A DNA stretch of 64,000 bases, taken from Solirubrobacter soli DSM 22325. GTDB taxonomy: Bacteria; Actinomycetota; Thermoleophilia; Solirubrobacterales; Solirubrobacteraceae. Numbering within the stretch: position 1 is the stretch's first letter; every line of letters starts with the position of its first letter. Position numbers and translations under genes: made by a program. The stretch is from contig NZ_KE384070.1 in assembly GCF_000423665.1 (NCBI RefSeq), positions 36,669-100,668 of the forward strand. Reading direction: 5' to 3'. Of the stretch, positions 50,147-57,856 are shown one piece after another. The notes beneath the pieces are model-generated. The model was given only the letters and a program-made list of their open reading frames with translations, made no database searches and had not been told where the DNA came from.

Positions 50147-51442
50147 CTAGTTCGCTTCGGTGGCGACGACGGCTGCGAACTTGCGCAGCGCGGCCTCGCG
50201 GCGGGTGGGGAGGTGCTCGCTGGGTAGTCCATTGGCCGGGACCGTGTACCCGCGCAGCTCGTGACGCGCGACGAGCTCGCGGTGGACCTCGTCGGCGCCG
50301 TCGACGAAGCGCGCGTGGCGGGCGAAGCGGTAGAGCATCTCCAGCGGCATGTCACCCGAGTAGCCGAGCGCGCCGTGGATCTGGACGGCCCGGTCGATCA
50401 CGTCGTGCAGGACCTTGGCGCCGAAGAACTTGATCATCGAGACGTCGGTCCGGGCCGCGCTCGAGCCGTGGTTGTCCATCACCCAGGCGGCGTGCAGGGT
50501 CATCAGGCGAGCCGCCTGCATCTCGGCGGCGGAGTCGGCGATCCAGGCCTGCACGGTCTGGGTGTCCTTGAGCAGGCCGTGCTTCACGGGTCGATAGAGC
50601 GCCCGCTCGCACATCGCGTCGTAGGCGCGGCGGGCCATCCCGAGCCAACGCATGCAGTGGTGGATGCGGCCCGGGACGAGGCGTTTCTGGGCGATCAGGA
50701 ACCCTTCGCCTTCGGCGCCCAGGAGCGCGTCGGGCCCAAGGCGGACGTCCGTGTAGAAGATCTCCGAGTGCCCGCCGAGGACGCCGAAGCGCTCCTGCGG
50801 GTGCTCCATCGTCGGCACGTCGCGAACGATGCTCACGCCGGGCGCGTCCACCGGCACGATGAACATCGAGGCGCGGCGGTGCGGCGGCGCGTCGGGGTCG
50901 GTGACGGCCATGACGATCAGGAAGTCGGCGATCGAGCCGTTGGACGTGAACCACTTGTGACCGTTGAGGACGTAGCCGTCGCCGTCCTTGGCCGCGCGCG
51001 TGACGAGCTGCGTGGGATCGGACCCCGGGGTCTCCGGCTCGGTCATCGAGAACGCGCTGCGCAGGTCGCCGGCGAGCAGCGGATGGAGCCAGCGCTCCTT
51101 CTGGTCGGGCGTGCCGGCGAGCGCGAGGATCTCGCTGTTGCCGGAGTCGGGCGCCTGGCAGCCGAACACCGGCGGGGCGTAGATCGAGGTCCCGAGGATC
51201 TCGTTCATCAGCCCGAGCTTGATCTGGCCGAAGCCCTGGCCGCCGAGCTCCGGCGGCAGATGCGCGGCCCACAGGCCGCGCTGCTTGACCTGTGCCTGCA
51301 GCGGCGCGTTGATGCGATCGAGGTCGGCCTGGGTCAGGCGGTCCTCGATCGCCTCGATCGGCCACACCTCTTCGCGCACGAAGGTGCGCATCCACTCGAG
51401 CTGGAGCTCGAACTCGGGATCGGTGCTGAAGTCCCAGGCCAC
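50147..51442 (-). CDS. Acyl-CoA dehydrogenase, ACAD10/11-like
   Basis: 431 residues with FSMTEPETPGSDPTQLVTRA, GHKWFTSNGSIADF, PTMEHPQERFGVLGGHSEIFYTDVRLG, RCMRWLGMA-like RIHHCMRWLGMARRAYD and IHGALGYSGDMPLEMLYRFARHARFVDGADEVHR, the form seen in the dehydrogenase domain of ACAD10/ACAD11. In those enzymes an APH-type kinase domain is fused; a free-standing kinase of that type is encoded at 12900. Single gene, divergent from the XRE regulator, with operator N between. Confidence 0.88.
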   Translation of the reverse strand: MAWDFSTDPEFELQLEWMRTFVREEVWPIEAIEDRLTQADLDRINAPLQAQVKQRGLWAAHLPPELGGQGFGQIKLGLMNEILGTSIYAPPVFGCQAPDSGNSEILALAGTPDQKERWLHPLLAGDLRSAFSMTEPETPGSDPTQLVTRAAKDGDGYVLNGHKWFTSNGSIADFLIVMAVTDPDAPPHRRASMFIVPVDAPGVSIVRDVPTMEHPQERFGVLGGHSEIFYTDVRLGPDALLGAEGEGFLIAQKRLVPGRIHHCMRWLGMARRAYDAMCERALYRPVKHGLLKDTQTVQAWIADSAAEMQAARLMTLHAAWVMDNHGSSAARTDVSMIKFFGAKVLHDVIDRAVQIHGALGYSGDMPLEMLYRFARHARFVDGADEVHRELVARHELRGYTVPANGLPSEHLPTRREAALRKFAAVVATEAN

Positions 51443-51461
51443 GTCGTCGTCCTTTCGGCAG

Positions 51462-51481
51462 AACTGAACTCGGATAAGTTA
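51462..51481. promoter_or_regulatory. Operator copy N
   Basis: AACTGAACTCGGATAAGTTA, between the ACAD start (51442) and the XRE start (51509). Weak match overall, good CTGAACTC half; the GTTAGCA that follows resembles the second repeat type at 52271 and 53931. Confidence 0.45.
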
Positions 51482-51508
51482 GCAGGAACCGTGGCGTACA
51501 CTAGTCGC

Positions 51509-51856
51509 GTGGCCGATCGGGACGACGATTCGACGTTCGGGCAGTTCATCCGGCATCAGCGCGAGATGCAGGACCTGACGATGCGCCAGCTCGCCGATCT
51601 GGTGGGCATCTCGAACCCGTACCTCTCGCAGATCGAACGCGGGCTGCGCGAGCCGTCGGAGAAGGTGGTCGAGGCGATCGCCGACAACCTCGAGATGTCG
51701 GCCGAGACGCTCAAGCAGTACCGGCCGCGTCCCGCGGCGGGGGCGTCCGAGGAGTCGGCGGTGGTGGCGGCGATCCGGGCCGACCCGGACCTGAGCGCGA
51801 AGGAGCGGGCGGCGCTGATCGAGGTCTACGAGGCGTTCGTGGCCAGAAAGCACTGA
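51509..51856 (+). CDS. XRE-family (Cro/CI HTH) regulator
   Basis: 115 residues from the GTG at 51509. HTH: FGQFIRHQREMQDLTMRQLADLVGISNPYLSQIERGLREPSEKVVEAIADNL, then a Glu/Ala-rich tail. It faces a phasin gene convergently across a terminator; in other PHA producers a DNA- and granule-binding regulator sits beside the phasin gene, so control of the phasin is one idea. No direct evidence for its target. Confidence 0.82.
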   Translation: MADRDDDSTFGQFIRHQREMQDLTMRQLADLVGISNPYLSQIERGLREPSEKVVEAIADNLEMSAETLKQYRPRPAAGASEESAVVAAIRADPDLSAKERAALIEVYEAFVARKH

Positions 51857-51887
51857 GCCGCGGCACCCTTGCGGGTACCGCGGCTCA
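51854..51887. terminator. Terminator overlapping the XRE stop codon
   Basis: 15-bp arms (TGAGCCGCGGCACCC and GGGTACCGCGGCTCA) with one mismatch, loop TTGC; the left arm contains the XRE TGA. Probably also stops the convergent phasin transcript. Confidence 0.8.
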
Positions 51888-51928
51888 GGATTCGCCGCAG
51901 GGAGGGATGGAGCGGCGAAGGGGAAGCT

Positions 51929-52237
51929 TCAGCGGGAGGCGACGAGGTCGCGCGCGGCGCTCGTGTAGGCCTTGGTGATCTCGCGGGCGAAGTCGGCCTG
52001 CGTGGCGGCCACGGTCTGCAGCCACTCGACGCGGGTCGCGCCGGCGGCCTTCTCGTAGCCGTCGGCGATCTGGACGACGGCCTTCTCGTAGGAGGCCAGG
52101 TAGGCGGCGCCGGCCTTGCGGCTGTTCTCGGCGGCCTTCTCGTTGAACTCCGTGACCTTCGCGGTCGCCTTCTCGTTGAACTCGGCGACCTTCTCGGCCG
52201 TGGTGTCGATCGGATCGGTCTTCGTCTGCGTGGCCAT
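51929..52237 (-). CDS. Phasin-like PHA granule protein
   Basis: 102 residues from the ATG at 52235-52237, which has AAGGA upstream. KVAEFNEKATAKVTEFNEKAAENSRKAGAAYLASYEKAVVQIADGYEKAAGATRVEWLQTVAATQADFAREITKAYTSAARDL is a long amphipathic helix with a repeated VxEFNEKA segment, the character of phasins that coat PHA granules. With phaC at 8688 it supports polyester storage. A longer start at 52288 would run through promoter DNA. Confidence 0.75.
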   Translation of the reverse strand: MATQTKTDPIDTTAEKVAEFNEKATAKVTEFNEKAAENSRKAGAAYLASYEKAVVQIADGYEKAAGATRVEWLQTVAATQADFAREITKAYTSAARDLVASR

Positions 52238-52270
52238 GTCGTTTCCTTTGGTCGGGGGGCCGCTTGCTTG

Positions 52271-52288
52271 TGTTAGCAAGATTAGCAA
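52271..52288. promoter_or_regulatory. TTAGCAA direct repeat in phasin/hydrolase promoter
   Basis: TGTTAGCAAGATTAGCAA contains two TTAGCAA units 9 bases apart. The same TGTTAGCAAG occurs at 53931 before the second hydrolase. It may bind a second regulator, perhaps the XRE protein. Confidence 0.45.
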
Positions 52289-52300
52289 CCGAGTTGGCTA

Positions 52301-52320
52301 AGTCAAGTGACTTCAGGTAA
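52301..52320. promoter_or_regulatory. Operator copy O
   Basis: AGTCAAGTGACTTCAGGTAA, 10 bases before the hydrolase ATG at 52331; core AAGTGACTTCA as in copy E. Confidence 0.65.
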
Positions 52321-52330
52321 ATTTCCTGGC

Positions 52331-53095
52331 ATGCTCCACTTCGAATCCACGGGCGACGGCCCGGCCGTGCTGCTGATCATGGGCCTCGGGCTCCCGGGAG
52401 ACGCCTGGTGGCGCACCGTCCCGGTGCTCGCGCGCTCGCTGCGGGTCGTGACGTTCGACAACCGCGGCTGCGGACGTGGCGAGCGTCCCGCCGGCCCGCT
52501 GACGCTCGCGGGGATGGCCGCGGATGCCGTCTCCGTGCTCGACGCGGCCGGCATCGCCCGCGCCCACGTGTACGGGATCTCGATGGGCGGCATGATCGCC
52601 CAGGAGGTCGCGCTGCGATACCCGGAGCGCGTCGATTCGCTCGTGCTCGGTGCGACCTCCGCGGGCGGGGTCGCCGCGACGCCGCCCGACCGCGAGACGC
52701 TGGCCTTCCTCACGCGCCGCGCCGCGGTCCCCGATGAAGAGGGCCGCTGGGCGTCCGTCCCGTACGTGTACAGCGAGCGCACGCGCCGGTCGGGCGCGGA
52801 CCGGATCGGCGAGGACTTCGCGCGCCGGCGGTCCTATCGGTTCGATCCGGTGGGCTATGGCGCGCAACTCGCGGCCGCGGCGGGACACAACGCGGCAGCG
52901 CGACTCGGTGACATCGCCGCGCCGACGCTGGTCGTGCACGGCGCCGAGGATCGGATGGTCCCACCGGCCAACGGCCGCGCGCTCGCCGCGCGGATCACGG
53001 GTTCACGCCTGCTCGAGCTCGACGACGCCGCGCACCTCTACACCACCGATGAGCCCGCCGCCGACGAGGCCGTGCGCGCGTTCCTGACCAGCTAG
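52331..53095 (+). CDS. Alpha/beta hydrolase 1 (paralogue of the convergent gene)
   Basis: 254 residues from the ATG at 52331; an in-frame GTG at 52307 lies in operator O and is rejected. MLHFESTGDGPAVLLIMGLGLPGDAWWRTVPVLA, nucleophile in GISMGG, acid in HGAEDRMVPP and His in DAAHLYTTDEP. Its oxyanion segment and C-terminus closely match hydrolase 2. Likely hydrolyses an ester, lactone or carbon-carbon bond of an intermediate. Confidence 0.82.
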   Translation: MLHFESTGDGPAVLLIMGLGLPGDAWWRTVPVLARSLRVVTFDNRGCGRGERPAGPLTLAGMAADAVSVLDAAGIARAHVYGISMGGMIAQEVALRYPERVDSLVLGATSAGGVAATPPDRETLAFLTRRAAVPDEEGRWASVPYVYSERTRRSGADRIGEDFARRRSYRFDPVGYGAQLAAAAGHNAAARLGDIAAPTLVVHGAEDRMVPPANGRALAARITGSRLLELDDAAHLYTTDEPAADEAVRAFLTS

Positions 53096-53922
53096 CCGAC
53101 CGCTTCGAAGAAGCGGGCGACCTCGGCGTCGGCCTCCGGCGCCTCGGTCGTGTACAGATGGCCCGCGCCCTCGAGCAGGTGGAGCCGGCCCTGGGGCAGG
53201 CGGCTCGCGATGAGATGGGCGTTGGCCACGGGCACCACACGGTCCTCCTCGCCATGGATGACGAGCGCGGGCATGCCGATGCGACCGAGCCGGCTCGTGC
53301 AGTTGTGCATCGCGGCGGCCATCATCTGGGCCTGATAGGCCGCCTCGTCGAACTCGTACTCGAGGCGGCGGCGGATGTCCTCGGCGATCCGGTCGGAGTG
53401 CTCGTCGCGGCAGCGACGGCTGTAGTTGTAAGCGACCGACGCCCAGGCCGCCTCCTCGCGCGAGAGGTTGCCTCGCGTGCTGAAGAAGTTCATGACTTCC
53501 TCGTCGGCGAGCTTGGCCTTGCGGCCGCCCGGGGTCGTCGCACCGAGCACGAGCGACCGGACGCGCCGGGGATGGCGGAGCGCGATCTGCTGGGCGACCA
53601 TGCCGCCGAGCGAGAGCCCATAGATGTTGGCCTGCTCGATCGCGAGCGCGTCGAGCACGGCGACGGCGTCATCGGCGAGCGCCTCGGTCGTGTACGCGGG
53701 GGTGAGGCCGCGGGAGCGGCCGACGCCACGATTGTCGAACGTGATCACGCGAAAGCGCTGGCTCAGCGTGTCCACCGTTCGCCACCACGCCCCGCCGCTG
53801 AGGCCGAGGCCCATGACGAGCAGCACGGGCTCGCCCTCGCCGGTGCTCTCCCAGTACAACTGGGTGTGCAGGTCGGGGTGCGCGGTGCCGGAGGCGGTCG
53901 CTGGGCGCATCAGACCAACCAT
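53092..53922 (-). CDS. Alpha/beta hydrolase 2
   Basis: 276 residues: LYWESTGEGEPVLLVMGLGLSGGAWWRTVDTLS, GLSLGG nucleophile, HGEEDRVVPV acid, GAGHLYTTEAPEAD His. It shares MGLGL-G-AWWRTV, DNRG-GR and HLYTT-EP with hydrolase 1, so the two come from one duplication; their 3' ends overlap by four bases. TTAGCAA element upstream at 53931. Confidence 0.83.
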   Translation of the reverse strand: MVGLMRPATASGTAHPDLHTQLYWESTGEGEPVLLVMGLGLSGGAWWRTVDTLSQRFRVITFDNRGVGRSRGLTPAYTTEALADDAVAVLDALAIEQANIYGLSLGGMVAQQIALRHPRRVRSLVLGATTPGGRKAKLADEEVMNFFSTRGNLSREEAAWASVAYNYSRRCRDEHSDRIAEDIRRRLEYEFDEAAYQAQMMAAAMHNCTSRLGRIGMPALVIHGEEDRVVPVANAHLIASRLPQGRLHLLEGAGHLYTTEAPEADAEVARFFEAVG

Positions 53923-53930
53923 AGAGCAAG

Positions 53931-53950
53931 TGTTAGCAAGTTAGCTTCAG
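53931..53950. promoter_or_regulatory. TTAGCAA element in hydrolase 2 promoter
   Basis: TGTTAGCAAGTTAGCTTCAG: same TGTTAGCAAG and second TTAGC as at 52271, 9 bases upstream of the hydrolase 2 start. Confidence 0.45.
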
Positions 53951-53990
53951 GTTCGAGAACACGGCGCAGCGGCGGGTCTAACGAGTTATT

Positions 53991-54009
53991 TGAAATGACT
54001 TCAGTTCTG
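53991..54009. promoter_or_regulatory. Operator copy P
   Basis: TGAAATGACTTCAGTTCTG, upstream of the small ORF at 54026 and the zinc ADH. Nearly identical to copy L. Confidence 0.72.
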
Positions 54010-54025
54010 GTGTAGGGTCCCGGCC

Positions 54026-54196
54026 ATGAACACTCCTACCCACATCCGCCGCTTTGTCGTCCCCACCGTTCGCGAGCTCGGTCTTTCCGGCGCGGGCCAC
54101 GACGTCCCCCCTGAAACGCGCGTCACGCGCCCCACGCAACGCTCGCTCGTCGCCGCCTCGCTGCTCTTCTGCCCCGGCCGCGCGGGACGCGGTTGA
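54026..54196 (+). CDS. Possible small leader ORF coupled to zinc ADH
   Basis: 56 residues (MNTPTHIRRFVVPTVRELGL to FCPGRAGRG), below usual length limits. It starts 17 bases after operator P, has AGGG upstream, and its TGA overlaps the ADH ATG (TGATG), so it could be a real coupled gene or a leader. No homologue recognised; the middle is Pro/Thr/Arg-rich. Confidence 0.35.
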   Translation: MNTPTHIRRFVVPTVRELGLSGAGHDVPPETRVTRPTQRSLVAASLLFCPGRAGRG

Positions 54197-55233
54197 TGCG
54201 GGCCTTCCAGCTCGTCGAGTGGCAGCAGCCGCCCGTGCTGCGGGACGTGCCGGTGCCGGAGCCGGGCCCGGGCGAGGTGCTCGTCAAGGTCGGTGGAGCG
54301 GGTGCGTGCCATTCCGATCTCCACGTCATGGAGTGGCCCGCTGGGTTCCTCCCGTACGAGCTCCCGTTCACGCTCGGGCACGAGAACGCCGGTTGGATCG
54401 AGGCGCTCGGGCCCGGAGTCAAGGGCTGGGAGGCCGGCGAGCCCGTCGCGATCTACGGCCCCTGGGGCTGCGGGCGCTGCCGCCCGTGCCGCACGGGGCT
54501 CGAGACACTGTGCGAGCGCGCGAAGGAGCTCGGCGCGGCCGGCGGCGGCCTCGGCCGTGACGGCGGCATGGCCGAGTACATGCTCGTCCCCGATCCGCGG
54601 CTCCTCGTGCCGCTCGGTGAGCTGGACCCGCGCGACGCCGCGCCCCTATCGGACGCCGCGCTGACGCCGTATCACGCGATCAAGCTCGCGCTGCACCAGC
54701 TCGTCCCGGGCTCGAGCGCGGTGGTGATCGGCGTGGGCGGCCTCGGGCACATGGCCGTGCAGATCCTCCAGGCGCTCTCGCCCGCGCGGGTGATCGCCAC
54801 AGACATCGACGCTTCCAAGCTCGAACTCGCCGCCGCCGTCGGTGCGCACCACACCGTCGCCGGCCCGGACACCGCCGCGCGGATCCGAGAGCTCACCGCG
54901 GGCAACGGCGCGACCCTGGTGCTCGACTGCGTGGGCGGCGACGCCACGCTTGCGCTGGACGCGGAGATCGTCGCCCGCGGCGGGGCCGTGATGGTCATCG
55001 GCGTCGCCGGCGGCACGCTGCCCTACAAGTTCAACACGCTTCCGTCCGACGCCAGCCTCAGCCACCCCTACTGGGGGAGCCGCGTGGAGTTGGCCGAAGT
55101 CCTCGAGCTGGCCCGGGCGGGCCACATCGACGCGCACGTCGAGCACTTCCCGTTGGAGCGCGTCGAGGACGCCTACGAACGCATGCGCAACGGCACGCTC
55201 TCAGGGCGCGCCGTGATCACGCCGCATGGCTGA
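54196..55233 (+). CDS. Zinc-dependent alcohol dehydrogenase (medium-chain)
   Basis: 345 residues. Catalytic zinc ligands in GACHSDLHVME and GHENAGW, structural zinc in CGRCRPCRTGLETLC, and cofactor loop GVGGLGHMAVQILQAL with Asp (ATDIDASKLE) suggesting NAD. It oxidises a primary or secondary alcohol, giving the aldehyde that the ALDH at 19772 could take. TTG at 54193 is an alternative start. Operator P upstream places it at the right edge of the regulon. Confidence 0.9.
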   Translation: MRAFQLVEWQQPPVLRDVPVPEPGPGEVLVKVGGAGACHSDLHVMEWPAGFLPYELPFTLGHENAGWIEALGPGVKGWEAGEPVAIYGPWGCGRCRPCRTGLETLCERAKELGAAGGGLGRDGGMAEYMLVPDPRLLVPLGELDPRDAAPLSDAALTPYHAIKLALHQLVPGSSAVVIGVGGLGHMAVQILQALSPARVIATDIDASKLELAAAVGAHHTVAGPDTAARIRELTAGNGATLVLDCVGGDATLALDAEIVARGGAVMVIGVAGGTLPYKFNTLPSDASLSHPYWGSRVELAEVLELARAGHIDAHVEHFPLERVEDAYERMRNGTLSGRAVITPHG

Positions 55234-55236
55234 CCC

Positions 55237-55605
55237 TCAGCCCGACAGGACTCGCTTGCAGTGCGCCATCAAGGCGTCGTAGTCCGCTGAGCGGGTGATC
55301 TCGATGTATTCGGCGTCGGTCACGGCCTCCAGGTTGTGGCCCGGTGCCCAGTAGTAGGTCTCGCCGGCCTCGTAGTCGCGCGCGCCGTCGGCGCTGTGTA
55401 CGCGCATGGTGCCGCTGATGATGTAGCCCCAGTGCGCGCATTGGCAGCGGTCGTCGGGCATTCCCGCGAACAGCGGGTCGGTCCTGAGCCCCGCGTCGAG
55501 GCGGATCATGCAGGTGGCCAGGCCGTCGGCATCCGTCCGCCGGATGCCGACGCCGGGGCCCTCGAGTTCGGGGGTCAGGTCTTCCCAGGACAGTCCGTCA
55601 GCCAC
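55237..55605 (-). CDS. Cupin-domain protein
   Basis: 122 residues from the GTG at 55603-55605, chosen for its GGGAGG ribosome site; an in-frame GTG 18 codons upstream lacks one. CAHWGYIISGTMRVHSADGARDYEAGETYYWAPGHNLEAV follows the cupin G(X)5HXH..G pattern loosely. Small single-domain cupin of unknown ligand. Ends four bases from the convergent ADH; no operator nearby, so it is probably outside the regulon. Confidence 0.7.
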   Translation of the reverse strand: MADGLSWEDLTPELEGPGVGIRRTDADGLATCMIRLDAGLRTDPLFAGMPDDRCQCAHWGYIISGTMRVHSADGARDYEAGETYYWAPGHNLEAVTDAEYIEITRSADYDALMAHCKRVLSG

Positions 55606-55696
55606 CGTGGCCTCCCGCGCCGCTCTACAGATCCGTCGTGACCGTACGTGATCTGTCACACGACGGTCAAGGGGCCCGGGTGTGGCCGCCGTGGAT

Positions 55697-56284
55697 CTAG
55701 CCGACGAGCGATGTCACCATCGCGCAGAACTGCTCCTCGGTCATGTCGAACCCCGGGTGCGGCCCGCCCACCGCGACGACCTCGTCGTCGATCGTGACCC
55801 CGCCCGGGGTCCCATCGCCAAGGGTGTCGAACACGACGCGGTGGCGGAGCACGCCGCGATCGCGCAGCACGACCCGGCCGGCGCCGTCACGCACGACGAA
55901 CGGTTGGCCCGCCTCGACGACGGTGAACTCGTAGACGTTGCCGCCCACCGGCGTCGCCGCGATCTCGTTCTGCACCGAGTGGCCCTCGAACGTCATCGTC
56001 TTCCCGTTGGCGGCGTTGGTGAAGACGTCGCGGTAGTCGAAGTTCAGCCGCTGGAAGAAGGCCTGCCCACCTGACGCCTTGTCCACGCGCACCCGGAAGT
56101 TGCCGCTGAACGTGCTGCTGCGGGTCAGCGCGATGCCACACTGCGGGTCCGGGACGGTCTCCGAGCCCTCGAACGAGCCGCGATCCACCACCGTGGCCTG
56201 CGCGGGTGTCACACCGAGCGCCATCACCGCCGCGAACCCCAACGTCGGAATCCAACGAGCCGGCAACTTCCGCGAAACGGACAT
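55697..56284 (-). CDS. Secreted hypothetical protein
   Basis: 195 residues with a Sec signal peptide (RKLPARWIPTLGFAAVMALGVTPAQA, cleavage after AQA). The mature part is beta-rich with two Cys (about 49 and 188) that may pair. No family recognised. AGGAGG ribosome site. Bases 56285-56405 upstream show no other gene. Confidence 0.65.
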   Translation of the reverse strand: MSVSRKLPARWIPTLGFAAVMALGVTPAQATVVDRGSFEGSETVPDPQCGIALTRSSTFSGNFRVRVDKASGGQAFFQRLNFDYRDVFTNAANGKTMTFEGHSVQNEIAATPVGGNVYEFTVVEAGQPFVVRDGAGRVVLRDRGVLRHRVVFDTLGDGTPGGVTIDDEVVAVGGPHPGFDMTEEQFCAMVTSLVG

Positions 56285-56405
56285 CGCGACCTCCTGGCGG
56301 TTGATGGAGCGAACCTATCCGCCAGCCGCCAGCAGGTGCAATGGCATCGGCCACAGGGCGCGCTGCGACGGGCAACAGCCCGTCATCAGCGGTTGACGAT
56401 GCGTC

Positions 56406-57728
56406 TCAGCCGACGGACGAGTCGAACGAGGGAATCGTGCAGTCGTGGAAGCCGGGGCTGTCGTAGCCGTGTGCGGCGCCGACCGGGATGCGGAGCGGGA
56501 TCGAGTCATGCTGCGTCTGCGAGGGATCGGTGGCGCCGCCGAGCAGCAGTGGCACGGCGGTGACGCGGGCGATCGCGAACTGCGGTCCCGCGGTGAGCGT
56601 GGGCACGGCAAAGCTGCCGCCCATCTTGACCGACGCCTCGGCGCCCGCGTCCTCCGTGAACGTCGTGGTCGAGGGCGTGTCGCCGGGATCCCAGATCTCG
56701 TCCTTGGAGAAGTAGAGCTGCACCGTGGCTCGCACGCCGGTGGTGGAGTAGTTCGCGAACGCGACGCTGCCGGTGACCCGGTCGCCGGAGCAGATCCGCC
56801 GGTCGCCGGACGTGGAGCTGGTCTTGCAGGCGTTCGCGTCCTCGTCCCACGTGCTCGAGTCCGGGCAGAGCGCCACCTGCGAGGAGGCGTCGTCACCGGG
56901 CTGCGGCGCCGCGTACCACGTGTTGCGCAGACCGACGGCGTAGCTGGTGCCGACGTCGCCGTAGGCGTTGCGCAGCGTGCCGACCTCCCACGGGAGCATC
57001 CGCACCCCGTTGTCCTTGCCGCCGGCCCACGGGAAGCCGCCCGGGGAGCGGTGGTTCATGAACGAGTACACGCCCTTGACGTGCTTGAAGCCGAAGGCGT
57101 GGAGCAGCTCGTGCAGGAACGTCGGCCTGAACCACGTGCCCTGGTAGGTCGGCGCGGTGTCGTACCAACGCTCTCCTGGAGTCTCGTCGGGATCCGGCGT
57201 GAGGTAGTTCCACGTCTTGTCGGCGGGCCAGGGGAACTCGATGTGCGCCTCGCTGATCGTGCAGTTCGATGAGTCGATCCTCGCTTTCGTCAGACCGTCG
57301 GCGCCTTCGCCGTCGTTGTCCTCGGTGACCGCGCTCCGCGGCGAGAAGCGGACGTGGATCGTGGGCACCGAGTCGTTGACCCACGTGTCCCAGTAGTAGG
57401 GGTCCGTGGTCGTGGTCACGCTGGTGATCCGCGCCGACAGGTCGGGCGTGTCGCTGAACTCGTTCGCGACCTGCTGGATGGCGTTGACCATCTTCCCTTC
57501 GTCATCCGGCTTGGCGCCGCCGGCATTGAATTGCGTGGTGTGGATGACGATCCGCGGCTGCTTGGTCCACACCGGCCATCCGCAGCCGCCGCTGCTGCCG
57601 CCGGCCGTGTGGTCGCTCGCGCTCGGGGGCTGGTCCCTGACCTCCGCGTGGGCGCTCGCGACGCCCACGCCCAGCGCCGCGAGCGCGATCAGGAGCGCCG
57701 AGGCGCGCGTGCTGAAGAATCGGTTCAA
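56406..57728 (-). CDS. Secreted metzincin-type metalloprotease with C-terminal CARDB-like domain
   Basis: 440 residues. Signal peptide to about residue 28 (SAHA), then a protease-like domain containing HELLHAFGFKH (206-216), the HExxHxxGxxH zinc motif of metzincins, followed by SFMNHR with the Met-turn Met224. The C-terminal third (GDRVTGSVAFANYSTTGVRATVQLYFSKDEIWDPGD) looks like a CARDB/beta-sandwich adhesion domain. Likely an extracellular matrixin-like protease; substrate unknown. Confidence 0.8.
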   Translation of the reverse strand: MNRFFSTRASALLIALAALGVGVASAHAEVRDQPPSASDHTAGGSSGGCGWPVWTKQPRIVIHTTQFNAGGAKPDDEGKMVNAIQQVANEFSDTPDLSARITSVTTTTDPYYWDTWVNDSVPTIHVRFSPRSAVTEDNDGEGADGLTKARIDSSNCTISEAHIEFPWPADKTWNYLTPDPDETPGERWYDTAPTYQGTWFRPTFLHELLHAFGFKHVKGVYSFMNHRSPGGFPWAGGKDNGVRMLPWEVGTLRNAYGDVGTSYAVGLRNTWYAAPQPGDDASSQVALCPDSSTWDEDANACKTSSTSGDRRICSGDRVTGSVAFANYSTTGVRATVQLYFSKDEIWDPGDTPSTTTFTEDAGAEASVKMGGSFAVPTLTAGPQFAIARVTAVPLLLGGATDPSQTQHDSIPLRIPVGAAHGYDSPGFHDCTIPSFDSSVG

Positions 57729-57856
57729 AGGGATCGGCTCTTTCTGTGGGAAATGGTGGTCATTTCCGGGTACGACCTTCGTCGGCGGGCGAAGGTTGGC
57801 CGCTTGGCATGCGGCCTCATCACGGTGCGTCAGACAGCACCGTCGAGCTCGTGCTG

